From contig CAKUYM010000136.1 in the NCBI GenBank assembly GCA_934716785.1, positions 1 through 10,503 of the forward strand: DNA of 10,503 nucleotides, in the 5' to 3' direction. This document shows, piece by piece, positions 1 to 7,645 of this stretch; positions within the stretch are counted from its first letter, which is position 1, and the number at the start of each line of letters is the position of its first letter. The translations under genes were made by a program, and so were the position numbers. The DNA is from an uncultured Bacteroides sp. (lineage in GTDB: Bacteria > Bacteroidota > Bacteroidia > Bacteroidales > Bacteroidaceae). The notes under the pieces are model-generated. The model ran no database searches. It saw nothing but the letters and a program-made list of their open reading frames with translations, and was not told the DNA's origin.

Positions 1-1095
1 GAAGAACGGAGCGGTCAGTTTTACCTTTCCACTGGAGTTGCCTTTGGCACCGTAATAGCTGCTTGCACCGCTGATTCTCACTCCGATAGTGTATCCCATC
101 TCTCCGGATTTATTCAATCCGTGGGCCACTTCATACAAGTTCTCTCTGTAGGTATTGTCCAGTTTGCGTTGGTTCACTTGGAACCATTCGTCTGCAAACG
201 AAGGATTCAGTTTGTGCACACCACTACCGATGACAGCCGTCAGATGTTTCAGGGCACGCTCGTAGAGCTTTTCTCTTTCTGCCTGTCCCGGACGCTGGGT
301 AGGATACGTTCCGTCTGAGCCGGCGAGGGTTTCATAACCTGCTTTTGTCTTTTCGCGAATGCTGTAGCCTGCTTTTGCAAGGGCTATGCGGGCAAACAGA
401 CCATGGGCGAAACCGGCAGTGGCATGTTCGGTGGTATAGCCGGACTCGCCTGCCCAAGGAAGATAGTCGGCAGCTTCATCCAAGTCGGTGAGCAATTGTT
501 CCATAATATCGTCGCGGTCGCTCTTGGCAACATAAAGGTTGGAACCGTCGACTTTAGTCGTTTCAAATTTCATCGGCAGGTCTCCGTAATTCTTTACAAG
601 GTCGAAATATACCATTGCCCGTATGGTGAGCGCTTCGCCTAAGAATCCCGCCATTTTCTTGCGTGCCGCGTTTCCTTCCTGAAACAGTTCGCTGGAACGG
701 ATTCCCTCTATGACAAGGTTGGCATCTTCGATGATGGCAAAGCAGTTTTTCCAGTTATCGTCCAGCTTGGACCATGAACCGCTGATGTTTTCTCCGTTAT
801 AATTGCCCAAGGCACGTTCGCTGGCTTCGGTGAAAGAAGCCGGTTTGTTGACGTCCGCATCTACTAACTCGATGTCTGTATTAAAACCGAAGTTCAGAGG
901 AATACGGGCACCGTAAGTGTGGTCGAGGGTGAGACCGGCATATACTTTGTTCAAACTTTGCTCAGTGAAAGTAAGCGAATTGAAAACCATATCGCCTTTG
1001 ATTTCGGAAGGAGAACTTTGGTCTAAAAAGTCGCTGCAAGAGGTGACGCTCAACAGCCCCATTCCTCCGATGATGTATTTTATAATTGATTTCAT
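1..1095 (-). CDS. SusD/RagB-like surface glycan-binding lipoprotein (partial, C-terminus beyond left edge)
   Basis: This is the minus-strand reading frame from ATG at 1095-1093 that stays open to base 1, giving 365 residues; the family usually has about 500-600, so roughly the last third is missing. The N-terminus is a lipoprotein signal: a short hydrophobic stretch ending in LSVTSC with Cys20 as the lipidated residue, followed by the typical SDFLDQ start of mature SusD proteins. Residues about 153-174 (GEALTIRAMVYFDLVKNYGD then LP) match the strongly conserved SusD helical-repeat motif. Known members sit on the cell surface as a lid over the SusC barrel and bind oligosaccharides. The start lies 19 bases after the susC stop, so the two genes are almost certainly co-transcribed, the standard susC-susD order. 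The divergent pectate lyase suggests a pectic ligand, but the sequence does not show the ligand directly. Family assignment is firm; substrate is inference. Confidence 0.95.
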   Translation of the reverse strand, partial: MKSIIKYIIGGMGLLSVTSCSDFLDQSSPSEIKGDMVFNSLTFTEQSLNKVYAGLTLDHTYGARIPLNFGFNTDIELVDADVNKPASFTEASERALGNYNGENISGSWSKLDDNWKNCFAIIEDANLVIEGIRSSELFQEGNAARKKMAGFLGEALTIRAMVYFDLVKNYGDLPMKFETTKVDGSNLYVAKSDRDDIMEQLLTDLDEAADYLPWAGESGYTTEHATAGFAHGLFARIALAKAGYSIREKTKAGYETLAGSDGTYPTQRPGQAEREKLYERALKHLTAVIGSGVHKLNPSFADEWFQVNQRKLDNTYRENLYEVAHGLNKSGEMGYTIGVRISGASSYYGAKGNSSGKVKLTAPFF

Positions 1096-1114
1096 ATATA
1101 TCTTCTTTAAGTTT

Positions 1115-4100
1115 TTAGAATGTAACGTTTATGCCACCCACAAATGAACGGCTTTTGGGATATGCCGAGTAGTCTATGCCCGGTGTCATGGGAGTCTTGC
1201 GGCAAGTGTCCACTTCCGGATCGGCACCGGAATATTTGGTGAAGCAGTAGAGGTTGTATCCCGTAAAGTAGATACGTACATTCTGCATCTGTAGCTTCTG
1301 TACGAAGGCTTTCGGCAGCGTATAACCGATGGAGATGTTATTGACACGCAAGAAAGCGCCGTCTTCTACAGCCCAGTCGAGAAGAGGAATCTGTGTAACG
1401 GAAGCCGGATTGAATATGCTGGCTCCGGCATTTACCTCATTCAGACGGTTGATGGCGTAGTCGCTTCCGAACTCGCTAATATAGCTTTTGGAAGTCATAT
1501 CCATTCCGTTGGCCGGGTCAATCCATGTGTAACGCTTGCTGAGGTTGAACTCATTGTTCAGGTTCCAGTCTTTCTTTGTGTCGCTATAGAATCCGGAAGC
1601 GAGTTTGGTAGCGTTGATAATCTTGTTTCCTAACGAATAATTGAAGAATGCGCTTAAATCGAAACTTTTGTATCGTGCGTTGATACCGAAACCACCGGTT
1701 ACTTTCGGAACCGTATTGCCAAGGCGTTCTTTTTCAATCTTGCCTTCTGCATTGGTTTTCAGTTTGGGTGAGCCGGGACCGAAGTTATTGACTTTCATGC
1801 CGGATTCTGTCGGATTGACCCGTCCTTCTTTGAGTACCCATCCATTGTTCCATTCAAAATCGTCTGTGGTGTAGAAGCCGTCCAACTTATAACCGTATAC
1901 CTCGCCTAATCTTCCTCCTTCTTCAATCAGGAAATCGTCGATACCGGCGATGAGGCTGCCACCCCAACCACTGCTTTGCCAGATTTTGTTAGTAGGCAGC
2001 TTGTCGATTTTGGCTTGGTTGTAGGAAATGTTGAAGTTGAAATTCAACCCGAAATCTTTCTTGTCAACAAGGATAGCGTCTAAAGCAAGTTCGATACCTT
2101 TGTTGGAAGTCTGACCGAAGTTTTGGTACTGGAACTCATAACCGGCTCCTTTGGGGAGGGTAGTTTGCATTAACAAATCCTTGGTTGTATTCCAATATGC
2201 ATCCAAGCTACCGGATAGACGTCCGTTCCAGAAACCGAAATCAATACCGATGTTACGGGTGAGTGTAGTTTCCCATTTTAAGTTAGGGTTAGACAGGTTC
2301 TTTCCTCTTTGCAAGACTACGCTGCTTGTATTGTTGAAGTAGATGTGCTTGTCTCCCGAACCTGCCAGCGAGTAAGTGGTTTCCAGTGAGCCGGAAGGAA
2401 TGCGGTTGTTTCCTGCCGTACCGATACTCAAACGGAGTTTCAGGTTGGAGAGCCACTCCTGAGTATTTCTCATGAAAGCTTCGTCGGATACGCGCCATGC
2501 CAGAGCCAGTGAGGGGAAGTAGCCCCATTGATTGCCCGGAGCGAACTTGCTTGAACCGTCCGCACGCATGGTGAAGGTCATCAGGTACTTGTCGTTGATG
2601 GTGTAGTTGAGACGTCCGAAGAAAGAAAGCAGGTTGTCTTTGATACCGATATATGTATCAGTGGGGAGTGCCTGTCCTTGTCCCATATTGGCAAGCACTT
2701 CGTCTATTGACATGTTTTTGGGGAAGCCGACAGACGTCATGGTTGTTTGATGGTCGTAGCTGCTGGATACTTCATGACCAAGCATGGCATTCAATCTGTG
2801 GTTCAAGCCGAACATCTTATCATTGCTGTACGTTACGGTATTGGCGTTTCGCCAGTTTTTGTTTACGAGCTTGGTCAGCAACGCTTGGGGCATTCCCGGA
2901 TTGCCGTATTTACTGTTGCTCGTAGCTTCTACTCCCCATACTTGGTCGGTATTGTTGTATTTCCATCCATATCCGAATTCACTTCTGAATTTGATGCCTT
3001 TTACGGGTTCCCAGTTCACTCCGGCATTGTAGTTCTGCTGGAAGCGGCTGACGTGCTTGTAGGTTGCATTCAGTACTTCGAGAGGAGTGTAGCGTGCGTT
3101 ATTCACGTTTTCATCATCGTCACTGCCACCATTGTTCAATTTTTCGACAGGGGCAAATACTACGGACCGCGCATTTACGGAGGTGGTTGCATTCGATTGG
3201 TTGTCATCGGCTCCACTACCGATTCCTGTCACCCTCTGATAGGACAAACGGGCATTGAAGTCAAATGTCAGCCATTTGTTTATTTTAGTATTTATTTTGG
3301 CATTGATATTATCTTTGGCAAATCCGGAGTTAAGCATAATGCTTTTTTCGTCATTGCGTGAATAGCTGATATTGAATTTGGTGTCTTTGTTTCCACCGCT
3401 GACGCTGACATTATACTGTTGCTGATTGCCGGTGCGGCCGAATATCTCTCCTTGATAATCGGTGTCTGTATATGATTTATAGATTTCCAAATCATCAAAG
3501 GCTCCGTAGTTGAAACTTTTCTGGTCTAACTCCTGTTGCCACATCACGAATTCATACGGATTGAGCACGTCGACCATTTTGGTAACCTTGCGCAAGCCGT
3601 AAGATGCGCCGAAATTAACTTGTACCTTGCCTTCCTGACCCGACTTGGTGGTGATGATAATTACACCGTTTGCACCACGGGCACCATAAATGGCTGTGGA
3701 AGAAGCATCCTTCAGTACGTCTACAGACTGAATGTCTGTGGGAGCGATGTCCGAGATGCTGGAAACGGGAAAACCGTCTACAATATAAAGAGGTGAGTTG
3801 TCTTGCGACAGTGAACCTCCTCCACGAACACGGATCTTGACATCTGCATCCGGCGAACCTTCTGTTGTCGTGATAGAGACACCTGCCATCTTTCCTTGCA
3901 AAGCTTCAGATGCTGAAGAAACGGGAATAGCGGCAATCTGTTTGGCACTGACGGACGAAACAGAACCGGTAAGGTCTTTTTTGGCAACGGTTCCGTAACC
4001 GATGACCACTACTTCATCCAGCGCTTGGGTGTCGTCGGAAAGTGTGACATTGAGTGGAGCCGTTCCTTTGACAGCTACGTCTTGAGTTTTCATACCGATG

Positions 4101-4348
4101 TAAGATACGCTGAGAGTTACTTTGGCAGGAACTTTGATTGAAAAGTTTCCGTCCAAATCGGTAATAGTACCATTGGAAGTGTTTCCTTTTTCTACTACAG
4201 AGGCACCGATAATCGGTTCTCCGGTTGCGTCTTTTACATTACCTGTGACGGTAATTGTCTGTGCAGAAACGCTGAGCGCTATCGTTGCTAATAGCATAAA
4301 TAGCCAACCGCGCATGTTTTTCACTTTGTTGTTAGACATTCTTTGCAT
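1115..4348 (-). CDS. SusC/RagA-like TonB-dependent outer-membrane transporter
   Basis: The protein has 1077 residues, a normal length for SusC. In order it shows a signal peptide (hydrophobic about 14-28, likely cleavage after SVSA before Gln30), a carboxypeptidase-regulatory-like beta-sandwich domain at about 33-104 (GNVKDATGEPIIGASV), a TonB-box-like stretch DEVVVIGYGT at 111-120, a plug domain at about 124-240 with the SusC signature YGARGANGVIIITTK at 221-235, and a long beta-barrel ending in a terminal Phe (GGINVTF), as usual for outer-membrane barrels. There is no extra STN domain between signal peptide and beta-sandwich, so it looks like a plain importer and not an anti-sigma signalling transducer. 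It should import oligosaccharides using TonB-ExbBD energy, paired with the SusD just downstream. ATG codons at 4348, 4339 and 4315 compete as starts; the first two leave a normal signal peptide. The divergent pectate lyase makes pectic oligosaccharides the best guess for cargo (inference). Confidence 0.96.
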   Translation of the reverse strand: MQRMSNNKVKNMRGWLFMLLATIALSVSAQTITVTGNVKDATGEPIIGASVVEKGNTSNGTITDLDGNFSIKVPAKVTLSVSYIGMKTQDVAVKGTAPLNVTLSDDTQALDEVVVIGYGTVAKKDLTGSVSSVSAKQIAAIPVSSASEALQGKMAGVSITTTEGSPDADVKIRVRGGGSLSQDNSPLYIVDGFPVSSISDIAPTDIQSVDVLKDASSTAIYGARGANGVIIITTKSGQEGKVQVNFGASYGLRKVTKMVDVLNPYEFVMWQQELDQKSFNYGAFDDLEIYKSYTDTDYQGEIFGRTGNQQQYNVSVSGGNKDTKFNISYSRNDEKSIMLNSGFAKDNINAKINTKINKWLTFDFNARLSYQRVTGIGSGADDNQSNATTSVNARSVVFAPVEKLNNGGSDDDENVNNARYTPLEVLNATYKHVSRFQQNYNAGVNWEPVKGIKFRSEFGYGWKYNNTDQVWGVEATSNSKYGNPGMPQALLTKLVNKNWRNANTVTYSNDKMFGLNHRLNAMLGHEVSSSYDHQTTMTSVGFPKNMSIDEVLANMGQGQALPTDTYIGIKDNLLSFFGRLNYTINDKYLMTFTMRADGSSKFAPGNQWGYFPSLALAWRVSDEAFMRNTQEWLSNLKLRLSIGTAGNNRIPSGSLETTYSLAGSGDKHIYFNNTSSVVLQRGKNLSNPNLKWETTLTRNIGIDFGFWNGRLSGSLDAYWNTTKDLLMQTTLPKGAGYEFQYQNFGQTSNKGIELALDAILVDKKDFGLNFNFNISYNQAKIDKLPTNKIWQSSGWGGSLIAGIDDFLIEEGGRLGEVYGYKLDGFYTTDDFEWNNGWVLKEGRVNPTESGMKVNNFGPGSPKLKTNAEGKIEKERLGNTVPKVTGGFGINARYKSFDLSAFFNYSLGNKIINATKLASGFYSDTKKDWNLNNEFNLSKRYTWIDPANGMDMTSKSYISEFGSDYAINRLNEVNAGASIFNPASVTQIPLLDWAVEDGAFLRVNNISIGYTLPKAFVQKLQMQNVRIYFTGYNLYCFTKYSGADPEVDTCRKTPMTPGIDYSAYPKSRSFVGGINVTF

Positions 4349-4374
4349 GTTTATTATAGTAAATGGTTATAATT

Positions 4375-4409
4375 TAAATTTGTCAGGTTAAATAAGTGAT
4401 GCAAATTTA
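4375..4409. repeat. 8-bp inverted repeat TAAATTTG / CAAATTTA in the susC leader region
   Basis: TAAATTTG at 4375-4382 and its reverse complement CAAATTTA at 4402-4409 are separated by 19 bases. The right arm coincides with the candidate susC -7 element. The left arm would be a -7 element facing the lyase but has no -33 partner at a sensible distance. It may be an operator or chance in A/T-rich DNA. Confidence 0.35.
4402..4409 (-). promoter_or_regulatory. Candidate -7 promoter element for susC-susD
   Basis: Read on the minus strand this is TAAATTTG, an exact match to the Bacteroides -7 consensus TAnnTTTG. It lies 53 bases before the 4348 start, giving a leader of roughly 45 bases. A weak -33-like ATTG sits 24 bases further upstream, longer than the usual 19-21 base spacing, so the upstream half is poorly supported; PUL promoters often need an activator. 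No transcript data are available. Confidence 0.45.
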
Positions 4410-4466
4410 TGGCAATATTAATGCATCCATGTGCAATATTTGTTTTTCACATAGTATTTTTTGTTA

Positions 4467-4533
4467 TTTATCGGTTTGGACGATTTCTCGACGGTGTTTT
4501 TGCCCGATGTGTATATTTTGGTCTGCCGATAAA
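4467..4533. repeat. 8-bp inverted repeat TTTATCGG / CCGATAAA in the divergent intergenic region
   Basis: TTTATCGG at 4467-4474 is mirrored by CCGATAAA at 4526-4533. Both arms are in the 266-base region between susC and the pectate lyase, upstream of both candidate promoters. PUL regulators such as hybrid two-component systems bind in such places, so these could be half-sites, but no regulator gene is in the window and the arms are short. Confidence 0.3.
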
Positions 4534-4547
4534 GTATAAAATCAAAA

Positions 4548-4583
4548 TTTGAACATCGCTGCATCCCTTTCCGGCTACTTTTG
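4548..4583 (+). promoter_or_regulatory. Candidate promoter of the pectate lyase gene
   Basis: TACTTTTG at 4576-4583 matches the Bacteroides -7 consensus TAnnTTTG. TTTG at 4548-4551 matches the -33 consensus, although the 24-base spacer is a little longer than the usual 19-21. Transcription would start near 4590 and leave a leader of about 25 bases before the ATG at 4615. The element is well placed but its use is inferred. Confidence 0.5.
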
Positions 4584-4614
4584 TACACAGTAATAACTGA
4601 AAATTTAATAATGT

Positions 4615-6234
4615 ATGAAAATTAGTACTCTTTTAAACAAATGTTCTTTTTTCTTTTTGCTTTTGTTTGTTTGCATAGCTTGTTCTAATAGTGATGGCAT
4701 AAAAGAGATAGAAGACGAAAGCGGAAAAGGTAATGATAATGAAATGACAGATGAAGAAGTGCCTGCATTTCCCGGGGCGGAAGGGCACGGACGTTTTACT
4801 ACAGGCGGACGTGGAGGAGCAGTGTATGTCGTGACTTCATTGGATGATAACGCAAAACAAGGTTCCTTGCGTTATGGAATTGAGAATATGAGCGGTGCTC
4901 GCACCATCGTTTTTCAAGTGTCCGGAACCATTCATTTGAAAAAGGAGCTGAAGATTAAAAACGGTAATTTGACTATAGCCGGTCAGACGGCTCCCGGAGA
5001 TGGCGTTTGCTTGGCGGGTTATCCGGTCTTTTTGGAAGCGGATAATGTCATCGTTCGTTTTATGCGTTTCCGTATGGGCGACAAGGAACATGTTAGTGCG
5101 GACGGGGCGGATGCTTTTGGCGGTCGTTATCACAAGAATATTATTATCGACCATTGCTCCATGAGTTGGTGTACGGACGAATGTGTCTCTTTTTATCAAA
5201 ATGAAAACTTTACTTTGCAATGGTGTCTCATCTCCGAAAGCTTGCGACTGAGTGGTCACACGAAAGGACCTCATGGATATGGGGGCATTTGGGGAGGCAT
5301 GAAGGCTTCTTTCCATCACAATCTGATGGCACATCACGATAGCCGTAATCCCCGGTTGGGACCTGGTGTCAACTCGACAAAAGAGAATGAAATTGTAGAT
5401 ATGCGCAACAATGTCATTTATAATTGGTGTGGAAATTCTTGTTATGGCGGAGAAGCCATGCATGTGAATATTGTGAATAATTTCTATAAACCCGGCCCTG
5501 CCACTCCGTCGGGAACCTCAAAACGCGGACGTATCATTGCTATCGATAAGAAAGTGAGTGATCAAGACAAAGCGTCTTATCCTAATATCTTCGATACTTG
5601 GGGCGATTTTTTCATAGAGGGAAATGTGGTGGATGATGGAAAGATTAACGGTGCGGCTGATTATGAACGTTGTGAGAAAGCAACGAATGACAACTGGGAA
5701 TATGGCGTTTACAATCAGTTTGACAAGAAATACGGTACATTGGATGAAGAAACGAAGAAAGCTATAAGGCGCATGTCGCCGGTAGATGCGGGAGTAGTTA
5801 CCACACACGATGCACGGGTGGCATTCGAGCGTGTGACGGATTATGCGGGATGCTCTTTGAGCAGAGACAAGCTTGATGCACGTATTGTTGAAGAAACCCG
5901 TACAGGAACAGCAAGATTTGAAGGACAAAATGAACATAACGGATTAGCGGAATGGAAAAGTGAGGGATACCCTAAAAAAGGAATCATAGATAGTCAGGAT
6001 GACGTGATTGCTCCGGGCGAATCTTCTGCATGGCCCGAATTACTGCAGGGGATTGTGCTCAAAGATTCCGATAATGACGGGATGCCCGACGAATGGGAGA
6101 AGAAAAATGGGCTTGACGCTAATAATCCGGCAGACGGAAATGCTAAAACACTTGACCCGAAAGGGCAATATACCAATCTTGAGATGTATATGAATAGTTT
6201 GGTGCGGGATATTGTAGATTCGCAGAACAAATAG
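4615..6234 (+). CDS. Pectate lyase, polysaccharide lyase family 1-like, lipoprotein
   Basis: This 539-residue protein should cleave polygalacturonan by Ca2+-dependent beta-elimination, starting pectin breakdown for the SusC/SusD pair transcribed in the other direction. A lipoprotein signal ends in VCIAC (Cys23 lipidated; Cys at -3 is an atypical lipobox), followed by an acidic low-complexity linker to about residue 48. The mature domain opens with VPAFPGAEGHGRFTTGGRGG (49-68), typical of Bacteroidetes PL1 lyases, and continues as a parallel beta-helix: IIIDHCSMSWCTDECVSFY (176-194, acidic residues such as Asp179 and Asp188 being candidate Ca2+ ligands) and SFHHNLMAHHDSRNPRLGPG (232-251), which aligns with the PL1 HHN...RxPR region, so Arg244 is the likely catalytic base. 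Near the C-terminus DSDNDGMPDEWE (484-495) resembles an EF-hand-like Ca2+-binding loop common in these enzymes. Nine cysteines remain in the mature chain after Cys23, so disulfides are possible. Exact PL1 subfamily and surface versus periplasmic location are not settled. Confidence 0.93.
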   Translation: MKISTLLNKCSFFFLLLFVCIACSNSDGIKEIEDESGKGNDNEMTDEEVPAFPGAEGHGRFTTGGRGGAVYVVTSLDDNAKQGSLRYGIENMSGARTIVFQVSGTIHLKKELKIKNGNLTIAGQTAPGDGVCLAGYPVFLEADNVIVRFMRFRMGDKEHVSADGADAFGGRYHKNIIIDHCSMSWCTDECVSFYQNENFTLQWCLISESLRLSGHTKGPHGYGGIWGGMKASFHHNLMAHHDSRNPRLGPGVNSTKENEIVDMRNNVIYNWCGNSCYGGEAMHVNIVNNFYKPGPATPSGTSKRGRIIAIDKKVSDQDKASYPNIFDTWGDFFIEGNVVDDGKINGAADYERCEKATNDNWEYGVYNQFDKKYGTLDEETKKAIRRMSPVDAGVVTTHDARVAFERVTDYAGCSLSRDKLDARIVEETRTGTARFEGQNEHNGLAEWKSEGYPKKGIIDSQDDVIAPGESSAWPELLQGIVLKDSDNDGMPDEWEKKNGLDANNPADGNAKTLDPKGQYTNLEMYMNSLVRDIVDSQNK

Positions 6235-6311
6235 AGCTTATGGAAATGTGAATTTATGGGGCGTCCTCCCGATAACTGTTTTATATCCAAGCGATAACTA
6301 ATTAAAATAGA

Positions 6312-6353
6312 ATCCTCTTTATATTCTTTTGGAAATATAAAGAGGATAATTTT
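6312..6353 (+). terminator. Intrinsic terminator after the pectate lyase gene
   Basis: A perfect 14-bp stem (6312-6325 with 6334-6347) encloses an 8-base loop and is followed by AATTTTATT. It starts 78 bases after the lyase stop codon and should separate PUL transcription from the genes to the right. The stem is A/T-rich at the loop end and G/C-containing at the base (ATCCTC/GAGGAT). Confidence 0.75.
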
Positions 6354-6442
6354 ATTGACGAGAGTTGCATGGGGTATGGTGAGATGAAATCATAATTGGG
6401 GAATAAATTGCACAAGACTTTCACAAGTATCCTCTCGTCAAT
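6354..6442. repeat. Spaced perfect 11-bp inverted repeat
   Basis: ATTGACGAGAG at 6354-6364 is the exact reverse complement of CTCTCGTCAAT at 6432-6442; 67 bases lie between. The left arm starts in the T-rich tail of the lyase terminator. The bases TATCCTCT at 6428-6435 can also pair with AGAGGATA at 6341-6348 inside the terminator stem, so alternative foldings are possible. Function unknown. Confidence 0.5.
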
Positions 6443-6490
6443 GCCTAAAATCAAATACAAAGCTAATTAAATAATTTTTCAAACTACCAT

Positions 6491-6546
6491 ATATATTAAA
6501 ATATCTTATGTACTTTATGATTATTTTAATATATTGAAGATATTTT
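6491..6546. repeat. Two overlapping, mutually exclusive inverted repeats
   Basis: A 13-bp perfect inverted repeat (ATATATTAAAATA at 6491-6503 with TATTTTAATATAT at 6522-6534) overlaps a 10-bp perfect one (AAAATATCTT at 6498-6507 with AAGATATTTT at 6537-6546). Their left arms share 6498-6503, so only one can form at a time. All arms are A/T-rich, so chance is a real possibility. They lie just upstream of the candidate promoter for the radical SAM gene. Confidence 0.45.
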
Positions 6547-6578
6547 GTAGCATTTTTCTGTAGTTCGCTTATTTTTCT

Positions 6579-6586
6579 TATGTTTG
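6579..6586 (+). promoter_or_regulatory. Candidate -7 element for the radical SAM gene cluster
   Basis: TATGTTTG exactly fits TAnnTTTG and lies 29 bases before the ATG at 6616, predicting a short leader of about 20 bases. The -33 position holds only a T-rich TTTTTCTG stretch (6553-6560), not a clean TTTG. It could drive the radical SAM, flavoprotein and nagB genes together. Confidence 0.45.
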
Positions 6587-6615
6587 TTGATTAAATAGTA
6601 AAAGAACGAGTGAAG

Positions 6616-7587
6616 ATGTCTGCACATATCTTATATAATGACTTCCCGACTTTCTTGCGGAAATATTTTTCTTGCAAAGTACAAAAGATTTCGCTGAATG
6701 CAGGTTTTACTTGTCCCAACAGAGACGGGACAAAGGGGTGGGGCGGTTGCACGTATTGCAACAACCAGACTTTCAACCCGGATTATTGTCGGACGGAGAA
6801 GCCTATAGCTACCCAACTGGAAGAGGGCAAGTGCTTTTTCGCCCATAAATATCCGGAGATGAAATATCTTGCCTATTTCCAGGCATATACCAATACCTAT
6901 GCGGAATTGGAAGGTTTGAAGCGTAAGTATGAAGAGGCGTTGGAAGTGGACGGTGTGGTAGGTCTGGTGATAGGCACGCGTCCGGATTGTATGCCGGAAG
7001 CCCTGTTGCGCTATTTGGAAGAGCTGAACAAACATACCTTTCTTATGGTGGAGTATGGCATTGAAAGTACTTGCGACAAGACTTTGCAACGTATAAACAG
7101 AGGACATACATATGCGGATACCATAGAAGCGGTCGGGCGAACCGCGGCATGCGGCATCCTGACTGGTGGGCACGTTATTCTCGGACTTCCGGAAGAAACG
7201 AACGATGCAATGGTGAAACAGGCGGAAGTGCTTTCGGAATTACCTTTGTCTACTTTGAAGATTCATCAATTGCAATTGATTCGCGGCACTCGCATGGCGC
7301 ATGAGTATGCCGAAAATCCTGCGGATTTTCATCTGTTTACAGACGTCGGCGAGTATATCGACTTGGTGATTGACTATGTGGAGCATCTTCGTCCCGATAT
7401 GGTCGTAGAACGTTTTGTCTCCCAGTCTCCTAAAGATTTGTTGATAGCCCCGGACTGGGGACTGAAAAATTATGAATTTGTAGCACGTTTACAAAAAAGA
7501 ATGAAAGAAAGAGGTGCTTATCAGGGTAAGAAGTATCGGGATTCGGAAAAAAGGATTATTTTTGCAGATGATAATTTTACTGCCTGA
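6616..7587 (+). CDS. Radical SAM protein, TIGR01212/YhcC-like, function unknown
   Basis: The 323-residue protein begins near YNDFPTFLRKYF and KVQKISLNAGFTCPNRDG, the standard opening of the YhcC/TIGR01212 family. Its 4Fe-4S cluster motif is Cys33, Cys45 and Cys48 (spacing C-x11-C-x2-C, CPNRDGTKGWGGCTYC), as in E. coli YhcC and unlike the common CxxxCxxC. Further radical SAM features are GTRPDC at about 120-125, EYGIES at 146-151 and RINRGH at 159-164, as in the Elp3-like branch. It should cleave S-adenosylmethionine to a 5'-deoxyadenosyl radical; the substrate is not known for this family. I chose ATG at 6616 over the in-frame GTG at 6610, which would add two residues; the flanking bases do not decide it. 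It lies 58 bases before the flavoprotein gene with no terminator between them, so co-transcription is likely. Confidence 0.9.
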   Translation: MSAHILYNDFPTFLRKYFSCKVQKISLNAGFTCPNRDGTKGWGGCTYCNNQTFNPDYCRTEKPIATQLEEGKCFFAHKYPEMKYLAYFQAYTNTYAELEGLKRKYEEALEVDGVVGLVIGTRPDCMPEALLRYLEELNKHTFLMVEYGIESTCDKTLQRINRGHTYADTIEAVGRTAACGILTGGHVILGLPEETNDAMVKQAEVLSELPLSTLKIHQLQLIRGTRMAHEYAENPADFHLFTDVGEYIDLVIDYVEHLRPDMVVERFVSQSPKDLLIAPDWGLKNYEFVARLQKRMKERGAYQGKKYRDSEKRIIFADDNFTA

Positions 7588-7645
7588 CAAATATCTGTTT
7601 GGGGGAATATCGGGTGGTGAGAGACACTTTTAATGTAACTGAAGA

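Larger units (their letters stand above)
6235..6615. other. Non-coding stretch between the PUL edge and the radical SAM gene
   Basis: About 380 bases with no credible coding frame. It contains the lyase terminator (6312-6353), a spaced 11-bp inverted repeat (6354-6442), two overlapping inverted repeats (6491-6546) and a candidate promoter (6579-6586). The part after 6450 is very A/T-rich. Nothing else such as a tRNA or riboswitch was recognised. Confidence 0.7.

Noticed and set aside
2747..3361. 204-codon plus-strand open frame
   Set aside because: It lies wholly antisense to the well-supported SusC coding sequence, and its translation shows no recognisable domain.
4375..4382. Plus-strand TAAATTTG as a second lyase promoter
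   Set aside because: No TTTG lies at 19-24 bases upstream (nearest has a 29-base gap), and it would give a leader of over 200 bases; kept only as one arm of a repeat.
4837..5463. 208-codon minus-strand open frame
   Set aside because: It is antisense to the PL1-like lyase beta-helix, where all conserved motifs are on the plus strand; no start signal or domain supports it.
6610..6615. GTG at 6610 as the radical SAM start
   Set aside because: It is in frame but adds only two residues; ATG at 6616 is the commoner codon and fits the short N-termini of the family. Not fully excluded.
7633..7638. ATG at 7633 as a start for the flavoprotein
   Set aside because: It is followed at once by TAA and is in a different frame from the protein starting at 7646.
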